Shown: positions 1 through 11,729, numbered from the stretch's first letter. The stretch is DNA of 29,498 nucleotides from an uncultured Pseudomonadota bacterium (GCA_937898635.1 CALEJW010000189.1:1-29498); one strand, 5' to 3'. Notes: generated by a model not told the origin, from the sequence alone. Program-made: numbers and translations.

Positions 1-2198
<2,198 letters not shown>

Positions 2199-2204
2199 GG
2201 CGCG

Positions 2205-2354
2205 ATGGACATCCTCTATCTCCTCGTCCCCGTGAGCGTCGCGATCGTGCTCGCGATCGGCGGGGTCTTCTGGTGGGCCATCGCGAGCGGGCAGTTCGAC
2301 GAGCTGGACCGGGAAGGCAAGTCGGTCGTGGACGACGAGGAATCCGGCCCATAA
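2205..2354 (+). CDS. ccoS: cbb3 oxidase maturation protein CcoS
   Basis: A 49-residue protein beginning MDILYLLVPVS. It has one N-terminal transmembrane helix (about residues 3-25) containing the FWW pattern typical of CcoS, then a short acidic tail (GQFDELDREG). CcoS is needed to insert heme and copper cofactors into cbb3 oxidase subunit I. It starts 6 bases after the ccoI stop, so the two are almost certainly co-transcribed. The family is normally 45-70 residues, so this is full length. It is followed by a promoter region, so ccoI-ccoS and ccoNOQP are probably separate transcription units, possibly with read-through. Confidence 0.9.
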   Translation: MDILYLLVPVSVAIVLAIGGVFWWAIASGQFDELDREGKSVVDDEESGP

Positions 2355-2370
2355 TATAAGCTGCAACTTA

Positions 2371-2411
2371 TTGACCGGGATCAAGTCCGGCGCGAACCCC
2401 GTCGCTATAGT
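2371..2411 (+). promoter_or_regulatory. FNR/Anr box and -10 element upstream of ccoN
   Basis: TTGACCGGGATCAA at 2371-2384 matches the FNR/Anr consensus TTGAT-N4-ATCAA with one mismatch. A good -10 hexamer, TATAGT, lies at 2406-2411. A transcription start near 2418 would put the box centre (2377.5) close to -41, the classic class II FNR position. No -35 element is needed in that geometry. The leader to the ccoN ATG would be about 57 bases. Predicted effect: activation of ccoNOQPGH at low oxygen by the FNR protein encoded at 11758-12498. Confidence 0.85.
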
Positions 2412-2474
2412 CCGGCGAGGAGTCGCGGTCGCGAATCCGGGTGCGCGTTTACGCCAGTTCCAGGGGGGAATTCC

Positions 2475-3920
2475 ATGAGCGACACGCAGTACAACTACAA
2501 GGTGGTGCGCCAGTTCGCGGTGATGACCGTCATCTGGGGCATCGTCGGCATGCTGGTGGGGGTTCTCATCGCCGCCCAGCTCGCGTGGCCGGCGCTCAAC
2601 TTCGACATTCCGTGGCTTTCCTACGGGCGCCTGCGCCCGCTGCACACCAACGCGGTGATCTTCGCCTTCGGCGGCTCGGCGCTCTTCGCGACCTCCTACT
2701 ACGCCGTCCAGCGGACCTGCCACGCGCGCCTCTTCGGCGGCCCGCTGGTGGCCTTCACCTTCTGGGGCTGGCAGGTGGTGATCCTCGCCGCGGCCATCAC
2801 CCTGCCGCTGGGATTCACCTCGGCCAAGGAGTACGCCGAGCTCGAGTGGCCCATCGACATCCTCATCGCCCTGGTGTGGGTCGCCTACGCGATCGTCTTC
2901 TTCGGCACCATCGCCACGCGCAAGGTGAAGCACATCTACGTGGCCAACTGGTTCTTCGGCGCCTTCATCCTCACGGTGGCGATCCTGCACATCGTGAACA
3001 GCGCCGCGGTGCCCGCCGGGCTCCTCAAGTCCTATTCGGCCTACGCGGGCGTCCAGGACGCGATGGTGCAGTGGTGGTACGGCCACAACGCCGTGGGCTT
3101 CTTCCTCACCGCGGGATTCCTGGGGATGATGTACTACTTCATCCCGAAGCAGGCGGGCCGCCCCGTGTACTCCTACCGCCTGTCCATCGTGCACTTCTGG
3201 GCCCTCATCTTCACCTACATGTGGGCGGGCCCGCACCACCTGCACTACACGGCGCTCCCGGACTGGGCGCAGTCGATCGGGATGATCTTCTCCCTCATCC
3301 TCCTCGCGCCTTCCTGGGGCGGCATGATCAACGGGATCATGACGCTCTCCGGAGCCTGGCACAAGCTGCGCACCGACCCGATCCTCAAGTTCCTCATCGT
3401 CTCGCTCTCCTTCTACGGCATGTCCACGTTCGAGGGCCCGATGATGTCCATCAAGACGGTGAACGCGCTCTCGCACTACACCGACTGGACCGTCGGCCAC
3501 GTGCACTCCGGCGCGCTCGGCTGGGTGGCGATGATCTCGGTGGGAAGCCTCTACTACCTCCTGCCGCGCCTCTTCGGCCGCACCGAGATGTACTCCGTGC
3601 GCGCCATCACCCTGCACTTCTGGATCACGACCATCGGCATCGTGCTCTACATCGCCTCGATGTGGATCGCGGGCGTGATGCAGGGCCTCATGTGGCGCGC
3701 CGTGAACGAGGACGGCACCCTCACCTACACCTTCGTCGAGAGCGTGAAGGCGACCTACCCCTACTACGTGATCCGGCTCGTCGGCGGCACCCTCGTCTTC
3801 AGCGGCATGCTCGTCATGGCCTGGAACATGGTGAAGACCATCACCGCCGGCAAGGCGGTCGAGGCGACGATTCCCCCGGTCGCCGCCGGATCGGGCCTCG
3901 ACGCGCCCGCCCACGCCTAG
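2475..3920 (+). CDS. ccoN: cbb3-type cytochrome c oxidase subunit I (CcoN)
   Basis: Catalytic heme-copper subunit of the high-affinity proton-pumping terminal oxidase, 481 residues with about 12 transmembrane helices. Visible ligand positions include His57 in the LHTNAVIFAFGG motif (low-spin heme b), His204 in WWYGHNAVG (CuB), Tyr248 (the candidate active-site tyrosine, a cbb3-specific position), His254-His255 in GPHHLHYT (CuB), and His342/His344 in GHVHSGALGW (hemes b3 and b). Length is normal for the family (about 470-480). A strong purine-rich Shine-Dalgarno (AGGGGGGAA) precedes the ATG. It is the first gene of ccoNOQPGH and is preceded by an FNR box. An out-of-frame reading frame over the same bases is a shadow. 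Confidence 0.97.
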   Translation: MSDTQYNYKVVRQFAVMTVIWGIVGMLVGVLIAAQLAWPALNFDIPWLSYGRLRPLHTNAVIFAFGGSALFATSYYAVQRTCHARLFGGPLVAFTFWGWQVVILAAAITLPLGFTSAKEYAELEWPIDILIALVWVAYAIVFFGTIATRKVKHIYVANWFFGAFILTVAILHIVNSAAVPAGLLKSYSAYAGVQDAMVQWWYGHNAVGFFLTAGFLGMMYYFIPKQAGRPVYSYRLSIVHFWALIFTYMWAGPHHLHYTALPDWAQSIGMIFSLILLAPSWGGMINGIMTLSGAWHKLRTDPILKFLIVSLSFYGMSTFEGPMMSIKTVNALSHYTDWTVGHVHSGALGWVAMISVGSLYYLLPRLFGRTEMYSVRAITLHFWITTIGIVLYIASMWIAGVMQGLMWRAVNEDGTLTYTFVESVKATYPYYVIRLVGGTLVFSGMLVMAWNMVKTITAGKAVEATIPPVAAGSGLDAPAHA

Positions 3921-3960
3921 CGGGCGCGGGCAACGAGCCGCCAGGAAAGGACAATCGGCC

Positions 3961-4575
3961 ATGAAACTCACCCATGCCATCATCGAGCAGAAGACCGGCC
4001 TGCTCGCCCTCCTCGTCGTGCTGGTCGTGAGCGTCGGGGGTCTCGTCGAGATCGTCCCGCTCTACTTCCAGCGCTCGACGACGGAGCCCGTCTCCGGCCT
4101 CAAGCCCTACGACGCGCTGCGCCTCGCGGGCCGCGACATCTACATCCGCGAGGGCTGCTACAACTGCCACTCGCAGATGATCCGGCCGTTCCGCGCGGAG
4201 GTGGAGCGCTACGGCCACTATTCCGTGGCCGGCGAGTTCGTCTACGACCACCCGTTCCAGTGGGGCAGCAAGCGCACCGGCCCGGACCTCGCGCGGGTCG
4301 GCGGCCGCTACAGCGACGACTGGCACCGGACGCACCTGCGCAACCCCCGGGACCTCGTGCCCGAGTCGAACATGCCCGGCTACCCCTGGCTCGCCAGGAC
4401 GCCGGTCGACGCCGACTCGCTGCCCGCGAAGATGCGGGCGCTGCGGTCGGTGGGCGTGCCGTATTCCGACGCGCAGGTCGCCTCGGGACCCAAGGATGTC
4501 GCCGGCAAGACGGAGGAGGACGCGCTCGTCGCCTACCTCCAGGAGCTCGGCACCGTCATCAAATCGCGGAGATAG
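3961..4575 (+). CDS. ccoO: cbb3-type cytochrome c oxidase subunit II (CcoO)
   Basis: Membrane-anchored monoheme cytochrome c of the cbb3 oxidase, 204 residues. It has an N-terminal membrane anchor (about residues 12-36), then a periplasmic domain with one heme motif CYNCH (66-70) inside the conserved EGCYNCHSQMIRPF stretch. A candidate axial Met lies in SNMPGYPWL. CcoO takes electrons from CcoP and passes them to the heme b centre of CcoN. Length is typical for the family. An AAGGA Shine-Dalgarno lies just upstream of the ATG, 40 bases after ccoN. Confidence 0.96.
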   Translation: MKLTHAIIEQKTGLLALLVVLVVSVGGLVEIVPLYFQRSTTEPVSGLKPYDALRLAGRDIYIREGCYNCHSQMIRPFRAEVERYGHYSVAGEFVYDHPFQWGSKRTGPDLARVGGRYSDDWHRTHLRNPRDLVPESNMPGYPWLARTPVDADSLPAKMRALRSVGVPYSDAQVASGPKDVAGKTEEDALVAYLQELGTVIKSRR

Positions 4576-4579
4576 GGCC

Positions 4580-4747
4580 ATGGACCTCAACTCGATTCGC
4601 GCGGCCATCACCGTCGCCGCCCTGATCACCTTCCTCGCCATCGTCGCCTGGGCCTGGTCGTCGCGCCGGCGCGCCGACTTCGAGGCCGCGGCGAGGCTGC
4701 CGCTGGACGAGGACGACGCACCCGCTGCCCGGGAGGACGGGAAATGA
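4580..4747 (+). CDS. ccoQ: cbb3 oxidase small subunit CcoQ
   Basis: A 55-residue protein beginning MDLNSIRAAIT. It has one transmembrane helix (about residues 8-28), then an RRR stop-transfer patch and an acidic C-terminal tail. CcoQ (FixQ) stabilises the interaction of CcoP with the core CcoNO complex. It starts 4 bases after the ccoO stop, and its TGA overlaps the ccoP ATG (ATGA), so it is translationally coupled. Sequence conservation in CcoQ is low. Size, topology and fixed position between ccoO and ccoP decide the call. Confidence 0.88.
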   Translation: MDLNSIRAAITVAALITFLAIVAWAWSSRRRADFEAAARLPLDEDDAPAAREDGK

Positions 4748-5654
4748 GCGACTTCACCGACGGCTTCTGGAGCCTGTACGTCGCCGGGCTCACGCTGGTC
4801 TCCATCGTCGCCTGCGCGGTCCTGCTCACGATCCAGCACAAGAAGCGCGCCCCCGGCCAGACGGTGGACACGACGGGCCACGAGTGGGACGAGGATCTCG
4901 CGGAGTACAACAACCCGCTGCCGAAATGGTGGATGTGGCTCTTCTGGATCACGATCGTCTTCGGCCTGGTCTACCTCGCGCTCTACCCGGGGCTCGGCAA
5001 CTTCAAGGGCGTGCTCGGATGGTCGTCCACCGGCCAGTACAAGGCCGAGCAGGCCGCGGCCGACGCGAACTACGGCCCGGTGTTCCAGAAGTACGCCGCG
5101 ATGGAAATCCCGGCGATCGCGGCCGACCCGAAGGCGAAGGTGATGGGCGAGCGGCTGTTCCTCACCTACTGCTCGCAGTGCCACGGCTCCGACGCCCGCG
5201 GCGCGAAGGGCTATCCCAACCTCGCCGACGGGGACTGGCTCTGGGGCGGGGAGCCGCAGGCCATCCTCGCCACCATCCTCGACGGCCGCACCGGCGTGAT
5301 GCCCCCGATGGGCGCGGCGGTGGGCGGCCCCGAAGGCGTGAAGGAAGTCGCGAACTACGTGCTCTCGCTCTCGGGCGCGGCGCACGACGCGAAGCTCGCC
5401 GAGGCGGGCAAGGCGAAGTTCGCGGCCTGCGCGGCCTGCCACGGGCCCGAGGCCAAGGGCAATCCCGCGCTCGGCGCGCCGAACCTCACGGACGGGATCT
5501 GGCTGCACGGCGGGAGCCTCGCCGCGATCTCGGCGCAGATCGACCAGGGACGCACGAACCTCATGCCGGCGCACAAGGACTTCCTCGGTCCCGAGCGCTC
5601 GCGCATCCTCGCCGCCTACGTCTGGGGCCTTTCCCAGGTGCCGGCCGGAGCGAA

Positions 5655-5658
<4 letters not shown>
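4744..5658 (+). CDS. ccoP: cbb3-type cytochrome c oxidase subunit III (CcoP), diheme
   Basis: Diheme membrane-bound cytochrome c that accepts electrons from soluble c-type cytochromes and feeds CcoO; 304 residues. Two N-terminal transmembrane helices are visible (about 8-30 and 62-82), separated by a conserved cytoplasmic segment (GHEWDEDLAEYNNPLPKWW). Two class I cytochrome c domains follow, with heme motifs CSQCH (143-147) and CAACH (229-233) and distal Met candidates in VMPPMG and LMPAHKDFL. The ATG overlaps the ccoQ stop, and the GTG of ccoG overlaps the ccoP stop. The two-helix N-terminus is the longer of the known CcoP forms. Confidence 0.96.
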
Positions 5659-7133
<1,475 letters not shown>

Positions 7134-7137
7134 TCCC

Positions 7138-7644
7138 GTGAACGGACAAGGCTCCCCGACGACTCGCCGCCCCTGGTACCGCGAGCCCTGGCCGTGGCTG
7201 ATCATGGCCGGGCCGGCGACCGTCATCGTCGCCGGCATCACGACCGCGGTGATCGCCTTCCGCGGCGCCGACGGGCTCGTCGCCGACGACTACTACAAGC
7301 AGGGACTCGGGATCAACCGACAGATCGCGCGCGACCGGACGGCGCGGGAGCTCGCGATCGGCGGCGAGATCCGCGTGGCCCGGGATTCCGTCGTGCTCAC
7401 GCTTCGCGCCGCGGTGGCGCTCCCGGACCGCGTGACGCTTCGCCTCGCCCACCCCTCGCGGGCTTCCGAGGACCGCGTCCTGCATCCCGCGCGCAATGCC
7501 GCCGGCGCGTGGGAGGCGCCGCTCGGCGGCGGCCTGCCCGCGGGACGCTGGCGCGCGATCGTCGAGACGGCGCAGTGGCGGGTCGCGGCGAGGATCGACA
7601 CGCGCTCGGAAGCGTCGGCCGAGTTGAGGCCCGGCGTGGACTGA
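7138..7644 (+). CDS. ccoH: CcoH/FixH family cbb3 assembly protein
   Basis: A 168-residue single-span membrane protein starting at a GTG 4 bases after ccoG. The N-terminal segment WYREPWPWLIMAGPA leads into one transmembrane helix (about residues 19-41). The FixH hallmark ADDYYKQGLGINR follows, then a periplasmic beta-rich domain. CcoH stays associated with the assembled oxidase and is required for its formation. The extracytoplasmic domain is poorly conserved, so the call rests on the DDYYKxG motif and the position directly after ccoG. Confidence 0.9.
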   Translation: MNGQGSPTTRRPWYREPWPWLIMAGPATVIVAGITTAVIAFRGADGLVADDYYKQGLGINRQIARDRTARELAIGGEIRVARDSVVLTLRAAVALPDRVTLRLAHPSRASEDRVLHPARNAAGAWEAPLGGGLPAGRWRAIVETAQWRVAARIDTRSEASAELRPGVD

Positions 7645-7695
7645 GCGGGAAGCGCCGCGCAACGGAAACGACGCGACAAGGGAAAGGGAAGACCC

Positions 7696-7998
7696 ATGCT
7701 CACTCAGCGCATCGCCTGGATCCTCTGGCCGGCGTTCCTCGTCGCCTGCGCGATGGAGGTCGTCTTCTTCACCCTCTTCGACCCCGCGGACCTGCACCTC
7801 TTCGGGCAGCCGGTCGAGGCGAGCCGCATGACGGTCTACTCCGTGGGCTTCTTCCTCTTCTGGGGCGTCGGCGCGGCCTCGAGCTTCCTCACCTGCTTCC
7901 TGCAGCGCTCTCCCTGGGAAGTGAACCGCTGCCCGCTGCCGCCGGTGGCCCGTCCCGAGGGCTGCCCGAAGAGGGACGGCGACGCGGGCTGCGCCTGA
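7696..7998 (+). CDS. Small two-helix membrane protein of unknown function, end of cco operon
   Basis: A 100-residue protein beginning MLTQRIAWILWPAFL. Two hydrophobic helices are visible (about residues 6-28 and 44-68), joined by a short polar loop. The C-terminal tail carries the pattern SPWEVNRCPLPP and several cysteines. A purine-rich Shine-Dalgarno (GGAAAGGGAAG) precedes the ATG. It lies 51 bases after ccoH on the same strand and is the last gene before a convergent gene, so it probably belongs to the cbb3 operon. I do not recognise a characterised family. A role in cbb3 assembly or copper handling is suggested only by position and by the cysteines. Confidence 0.75.
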   Translation: MLTQRIAWILWPAFLVACAMEVVFFTLFDPADLHLFGQPVEASRMTVYSVGFFLFWGVGAASSFLTCFLQRSPWEVNRCPLPPVARPEGCPKRDGDAGCA

Positions 7999-8024
7999 GG
8001 CGCCCGGCCGCGCCCCGGCGCGCC
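7999..8024. terminator. GC-rich hairpin between convergent genes
   Basis: GGCGC at 7999-8003 pairs with GCGCC at 8020-8024. The stem extends as CCGG against CCGG (8004-8007 with 8015-8018) with one bulged base. It lies exactly between the stop codons of the convergent cco operon and the acyl-CoA synthetase gene. No T-run follows on either strand, so intrinsic termination is unproven. Confidence 0.3.
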
Positions 8025-10792
8025 TAGAGGACCTTCACGACGTCGACGAGGCTCGGGTCGTCGGGCACCGGGTAGGCCTCGAAGCCCAGCCGGTCCATGA
8101 GCTCCAGCATCGAGTCGTTCGAGGCCAGCACGAGACCGCGCAGGCGCTCGATGCCGGCGAAGCGCGCGTGCGCCATGAGGCGGCCCATGAGCTTGGAGGC
8201 GAGCCCCTTGCGCTGGGCCCGGTCGGCGATGACGACGGCGAACTCGGCGCTCGCGGGATTGGGGTCGCGCACGTAGCGCGCGACCCCGATGATCGACTCG
8301 CCCCCCGCCTCCCGGCAGGTGGCGATGAGGGCCATCTCGCGGTCGTAGTCGATCTGGGTGAAGCGCGCCACCATTTCCGGCGTGACGTGGCGAACGATCG
8401 AGAGGAAGCGCAGGTAGCGCGACTCCTCCGAGAGCGCGGTGATGAACGCGGTCTCCTTCTCGGCGTCCTCGGGGCGGATCGGGCGGATCGTCACCTCGGT
8501 GCCGTCGCGAAGGCGCTCCACGGCCTCCAGCGCGGCCGGATAGGGGTGGATCGCGAGGTGCGAGTAGCGGCTGTCGAGCCTGCGGTGGTCCGGATCGACG
8601 ACGACGCGGGCGTCGAGCGCGATGGCGCCCGTGGGATCGAGCAGCAACGGGTTGATGTCCATCTCCGCGACCCACGGAAGCGAGCACACGAGGTCGGAGA
8701 CGCGCAGCAGGACGTCGATCAGCGCCTCGCGGTTGGCCGCGGGAACGTTCCGGTAGGCGCCGAGGAGCCGTGCGGCCCTCGTCCGGTCGATCAGCGCCCC
8801 GGCGAGCGTCACGTTGAGGGGCGGAAGACCGACGGCGTTGTCGCGCAGCAGCTCCACCGCCACGCCGCCGGAGCCGAAGCTGATCGCCGGGCCGAAGGCC
8901 GGGTCGGTCATCACGCCGATCATGAGCTCGCGCCCGTGGCGGCGCTCGACCATGGACTGGACGAGCACCCCGGTCACTCGGGCCTCGGGGCGCAGGCGCT
9001 TCACGGTCGCGATGATGTCGTCGAACTGCTGGCCGACGGCCTCCGCGTCGCGCACGTTGAGGCGAACGCCGTTCACGTCCGACTTGTGCGAGACGTCCTG
9101 CGAGAGGATCTTGAGCACCACGGGGTAGCCGATCGACTCCGCGGCGGCGACGGCGGCGTCGCGGGTCTCCGCCACCGCGAAGGGCGGCACGGGAATGCCG
9201 AATGCCGCGAGGAGTCCCTTGGCCTCGACCTCGTTGAGAAGCGTCCTGCCCTCGGCGAGGGCGGCCTGGAAGATGCGCTCGGCCTGCGGGATGCCGTGCT
9301 CCGCGGCCGTCGACCTCGGGGGCGGCGATTCCAGGAGCAGCTTCTGGTTCTTCACGTAGGAGGCGAGGGCGGCGAAGGCCTGCACCGCGACCTCGCCGGC
9401 CCGGTAGGCGGGAATGCCGGCGGCCTCCACGCGATGGCGCGTGTCCACGACGCCGCTCTCGCCCAGCCAGGCGGTCAGGAAGGGCTTGGCGCACTCCTTG
9501 GCCACCGGAAGGATCCCGTCGGCCACCGACTCGGCGCTCGCGATCCCCGTGGGGCAGAAGACGGTGAGCACGGCGTCCACGTTCGGGTCCTCGGCCACGA
9601 TCGAAGCGGCGCCGCCGAAGCGCTCGCCGTCGGCGTCCCCGATCACGTCGACGGGATTGCCGTGCGACCAGTGCCGGGGCAGCACCCCGTTCAGCTTCTC
9701 GATGGTCTCCGGCGCGAGCGTCGCGAGCCGCAGGTCCTCGGAGCTCACGGCGTCGGCCGCGAGCACGCCCGGGCCGCCCCCGTTGGTCACGATCGCCAAG
9801 CGGTCGCCATGCGGCCTGCGGCGCGAGGACAGGGCCCGCGCGGCCGCGAAGAGGTCCTGGGCGCTGTGCACGCGCACGACGCCGCAACGGGCGAGCACCG
9901 CGTCGAAGACCGCGTCGTTGCCGACCAGCGCGCCGGTGTGGGACCGGGCCGCCTGGGAGCCCGAGGCGTAGCGGCCCACCTTGAGGACGATCACGGGCTT
10001 CGCCCGGGCGATGGCGCGCAGGCTGCTGATGAAGGTGCGGCCGTGGTGCACGCCCTCCACGTAGAGCAGGACGCTCTCGGTCTTGTGGTCGAAGAGGAGG
10101 TAGTCGAGCACGTCGCCGAAGTCGACGTCGGCCGCGGCGCCCAGGGAGATCACGCTCGACAGTCCCACCTTGGTGCTCGCCGCCCAGTCGACGAGCGCCG
10201 TGCAGATCGCGCCCGACTGGGACACGAGGGCGATGCTGCCGGGTTCGCAGGCGGTCCGGGCGAAGGAGGCGTTGAGCCCGATGGAGGGGCGCAGCATCCC
10301 GACGCAATTGGGCCCGAGGATGCGCACGTCGGCCTCGCGGGCGATCTCGAGGACGCGCGTCTCGAGCGCCTTGCCCTCCTCGCCGGTCTCGCCGAAGCCC
10401 GCCGACAGGACGATCGCCGCCGGCACGCCGGCGCTTCCCGCCTGCGCGATGATCTTCGGGATGGCGGCCGCGGGCGCCGTCACGATCGCGAGGTCCACCG
10501 GCTGGGGCAGGGCCTCCAGGCTCGGGTGGCAGGGCACGCCGTCGATCTCGGCATGCTTCGGGTTCACGAGGTGGATGGGGCCGAGGAAGCCGCCGTTGCG
10601 CAGGTTCGAGAGCACCACCTGGCCGAGGGAGCCCGCCCGCTTGCTCGCCCCCACCAGGGCGACCGAGCCCGGGGAGAGCAGCGGGTGGAGCGGGTGGATC
10701 AGCTTGGAGATGCCCGGCGAGGCGGGAACGGCCGCCGAGTCAGGAACCCGGAAGCGGTTGGCGGCGAGGCGGTTCCTCAGCTTGGTGCTCAT
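8024..10792 (-). CDS. NDP-forming acyl-CoA synthetase / GNAT N-acetyltransferase fusion (Pat-like)
   Basis: A 922-residue multidomain protein of the protein-lysine-acetyltransferase (Pat/YfiQ) architecture. A CoA-binding Rossmann domain begins near LLSPGSVALVGASKRAGSLG (residues 39-58). It is followed by succinyl-CoA-ligase-like domains (GPNCVGM, SQSGAICT), an ATP-grasp domain (about 515-735) and a C-terminal GNAT domain (about 755-922, with RKGLASKLMGRLM as the acetyl-CoA-binding region). The motif RSHTGALVGND keeps His285 at the place of the phosphohistidine of ADP-forming acetyl-CoA synthetases. It could therefore be an active synthetase, a protein acetyltransferase, or both. It is the last gene of a run with the DksA-like and stress-protein genes (9-base gap), probably under an FNR box. 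Confidence 0.9.
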   Translation of the reverse strand: MSTKLRNRLAANRFRVPDSAAVPASPGISKLIHPLHPLLSPGSVALVGASKRAGSLGQVVLSNLRNGGFLGPIHLVNPKHAEIDGVPCHPSLEALPQPVDLAIVTAPAAAIPKIIAQAGSAGVPAAIVLSAGFGETGEEGKALETRVLEIAREADVRILGPNCVGMLRPSIGLNASFARTACEPGSIALVSQSGAICTALVDWAASTKVGLSSVISLGAAADVDFGDVLDYLLFDHKTESVLLYVEGVHHGRTFISSLRAIARAKPVIVLKVGRYASGSQAARSHTGALVGNDAVFDAVLARCGVVRVHSAQDLFAAARALSSRRRPHGDRLAIVTNGGGPGVLAADAVSSEDLRLATLAPETIEKLNGVLPRHWSHGNPVDVIGDADGERFGGAASIVAEDPNVDAVLTVFCPTGIASAESVADGILPVAKECAKPFLTAWLGESGVVDTRHRVEAAGIPAYRAGEVAVQAFAALASYVKNQKLLLESPPPRSTAAEHGIPQAERIFQAALAEGRTLLNEVEAKGLLAAFGIPVPPFAVAETRDAAVAAAESIGYPVVLKILSQDVSHKSDVNGVRLNVRDAEAVGQQFDDIIATVKRLRPEARVTGVLVQSMVERRHGRELMIGVMTDPAFGPAISFGSGGVAVELLRDNAVGLPPLNVTLAGALIDRTRAARLLGAYRNVPAANREALIDVLLRVSDLVCSLPWVAEMDINPLLLDPTGAIALDARVVVDPDHRRLDSRYSHLAIHPYPAALEAVERLRDGTEVTIRPIRPEDAEKETAFITALSEESRYLRFLSIVRHVTPEMVARFTQIDYDREMALIATCREAGGESIIGVARYVRDPNPASAEFAVVIADRAQRKGLASKLMGRLMAHARFAGIERLRGLVLASNDSMLELMDRLGFEAYPVPDDPSLVDVVKVL

Positions 10793-10801
10793 GGTCGCGG
10801 T

Positions 10802-11209
10802 TCATCCCGTGAAGTGCGAGGGTCCGGTGCGCTTCTCCGCGATCTCCTGGCAGCGCACGCACCTCGAGGCGGCCGGCTGGGCCTCGAGGCGGGCGAAGCC
10901 GATCGCCTCGCCGCAATCCTCGCACAATCCGTACTCGCCGCTCGCGAGGCGCCTTTCGGCCTCCACGATCGCGAGGAGGGCCGCGCGGACCTGGCTCGCG
11001 CCGGCCACGTCGCGCCCGAACTCCGCCTCCGCCAGCGCGCCGTCGCCCGTGAGGCCCAGGTCGCGGAAGAGCTCCGCGTCCTCGCCGCTCAGCTCCCCGG
11101 CGGAGCGGCGCACGCCCGCGAGCGCCTCGCCCTTCAACCGGGCGAGCGCATCGCGAAGGCGAGCGAGCTGGCGGGCATCGAGCCCGCCAGCGCCGGGAGG
11201 CGCACCCAT
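10802..11209 (-). CDS. TraR/DksA family zinc-finger protein
   Basis: A 135-residue protein. The N-terminal half is helical and probably coiled coil (about residues 12-90, with DARQLARLRDALARLKGEAL). The C-terminal zinc finger has the pattern C-x2-C-x17-C-x2-C (CEDCG near 96-100, CVRC near 117-120), with the family phrase GEYGLCEDCGEAI. DksA-type proteins bind the RNA polymerase secondary channel. Shorter relatives of this kind have varied and often unknown roles, so I do not name it dksA. The ATG overlaps the stop of the upstream universal stress protein gene, showing translational coupling. Confidence 0.88.
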   Translation of the reverse strand: MGAPPGAGGLDARQLARLRDALARLKGEALAGVRRSAGELSGEDAELFRDLGLTGDGALAEAEFGRDVAGASQVRAALLAIVEAERRLASGEYGLCEDCGEAIGFARLEAQPAASRCVRCQEIAEKRTGPSHFTG

Positions 11210-11652
11210 CAGCGGACCACGAGCACCGGCACCGTCGTGCGCGCGAGCACCTTCTGCGTCTCGCTGCCGAGGAGCAGCGCCTCGAAGCCCTTGCGGCCGT
11301 GGGAGGCCATCACGATCAGGTCGGACTTCGCCTTGCGGGCCGCCGAGAGGATCTGCTCCGCCGGGGAATCGCCGAAGAGGTGCAGCGTCTCGGCCTCGGC
11401 GCCTTCCTTGAGCGCCGCGGCCACGTCCTTCGCGAAGACCTTTTCCGCGGCCGCCTTGCAGTCGCGCTTGTAGTCCTTTTCCGAGGGCCAGTCGATCATG
11501 ACGCCATCGGGGTAGTAGGGGGTGCGGTAGTCGGGCGTCACGTGGACGAGGGTCAGCAGCCCGCCGGAGCCGTGCGCCAGCGCGGCGGCGGTCTTCACGG
11601 CGTTTGCGGAGCGCTTCGAGCCATCGGTGGCGCACAGGATGCGTCTGAACAT
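11209..11652 (-). CDS. Universal stress protein (UspA family)
   Basis: A 147-residue single-domain Usp. It starts FRRILCATDGSKRSANAV, the usual first strand with the conserved Asp. It ends with the nucleotide-binding pattern SHGRKGFEALLLGSETQKVL and VPVLVVR, matching the G-x2-G-x9-G-(S/T) signature of ATP-binding Usp proteins. An AGAGGAG Shine-Dalgarno precedes the ATG. Usp genes are frequent members of FNR/Anr regulons, and a consensus box lies about 64 bases upstream. It is first in a probable operon with the DksA-like and acyl-CoA synthetase/GNAT genes. Confidence 0.92.
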   Translation of the reverse strand: MFRRILCATDGSKRSANAVKTAAALAHGSGGLLTLVHVTPDYRTPYYPDGVMIDWPSEKDYKRDCKAAAEKVFAKDVAAALKEGAEAETLHLFGDSPAEQILSAARKAKSDLIVMASHGRKGFEALLLGSETQKVLARTTVPVLVVR

Positions 11653-11688
11653 GGCCTGTCTCCTCTGGGAAAGGGGGTGCTGAAATCC

Positions 11689-11729
11689 ATGCTACGCGCC
11701 GACCCCCCACCCCCCTTGACGGGGATCAA
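11689..11729 (-). promoter_or_regulatory. FNR/Anr box and -10 element upstream of the usp operon
   Basis: TTGACGGGGATCAA at 11716-11729 matches TTGAT-N4-ATCAA with one mismatch. On the minus strand a -10-like TAGCAT occupies 11694-11689. The distance from box centre (11722.5) to the first -10 base is 28.5 bases, the same as at the ccoN promoter. This fits class II activation with a start near 11682 and a leader of about 30 bases. Confidence 0.78.

Noticed and set aside
8168..11473. 1101-residue plus-strand open frame opposite the acyl-CoA synthetase and stress genes
   Set aside because: High GC removes stop codons from antisense frames. The translation is Arg/His/Gly/Ala-rich with no recognisable motif, while the opposite strand encodes clear protein families.
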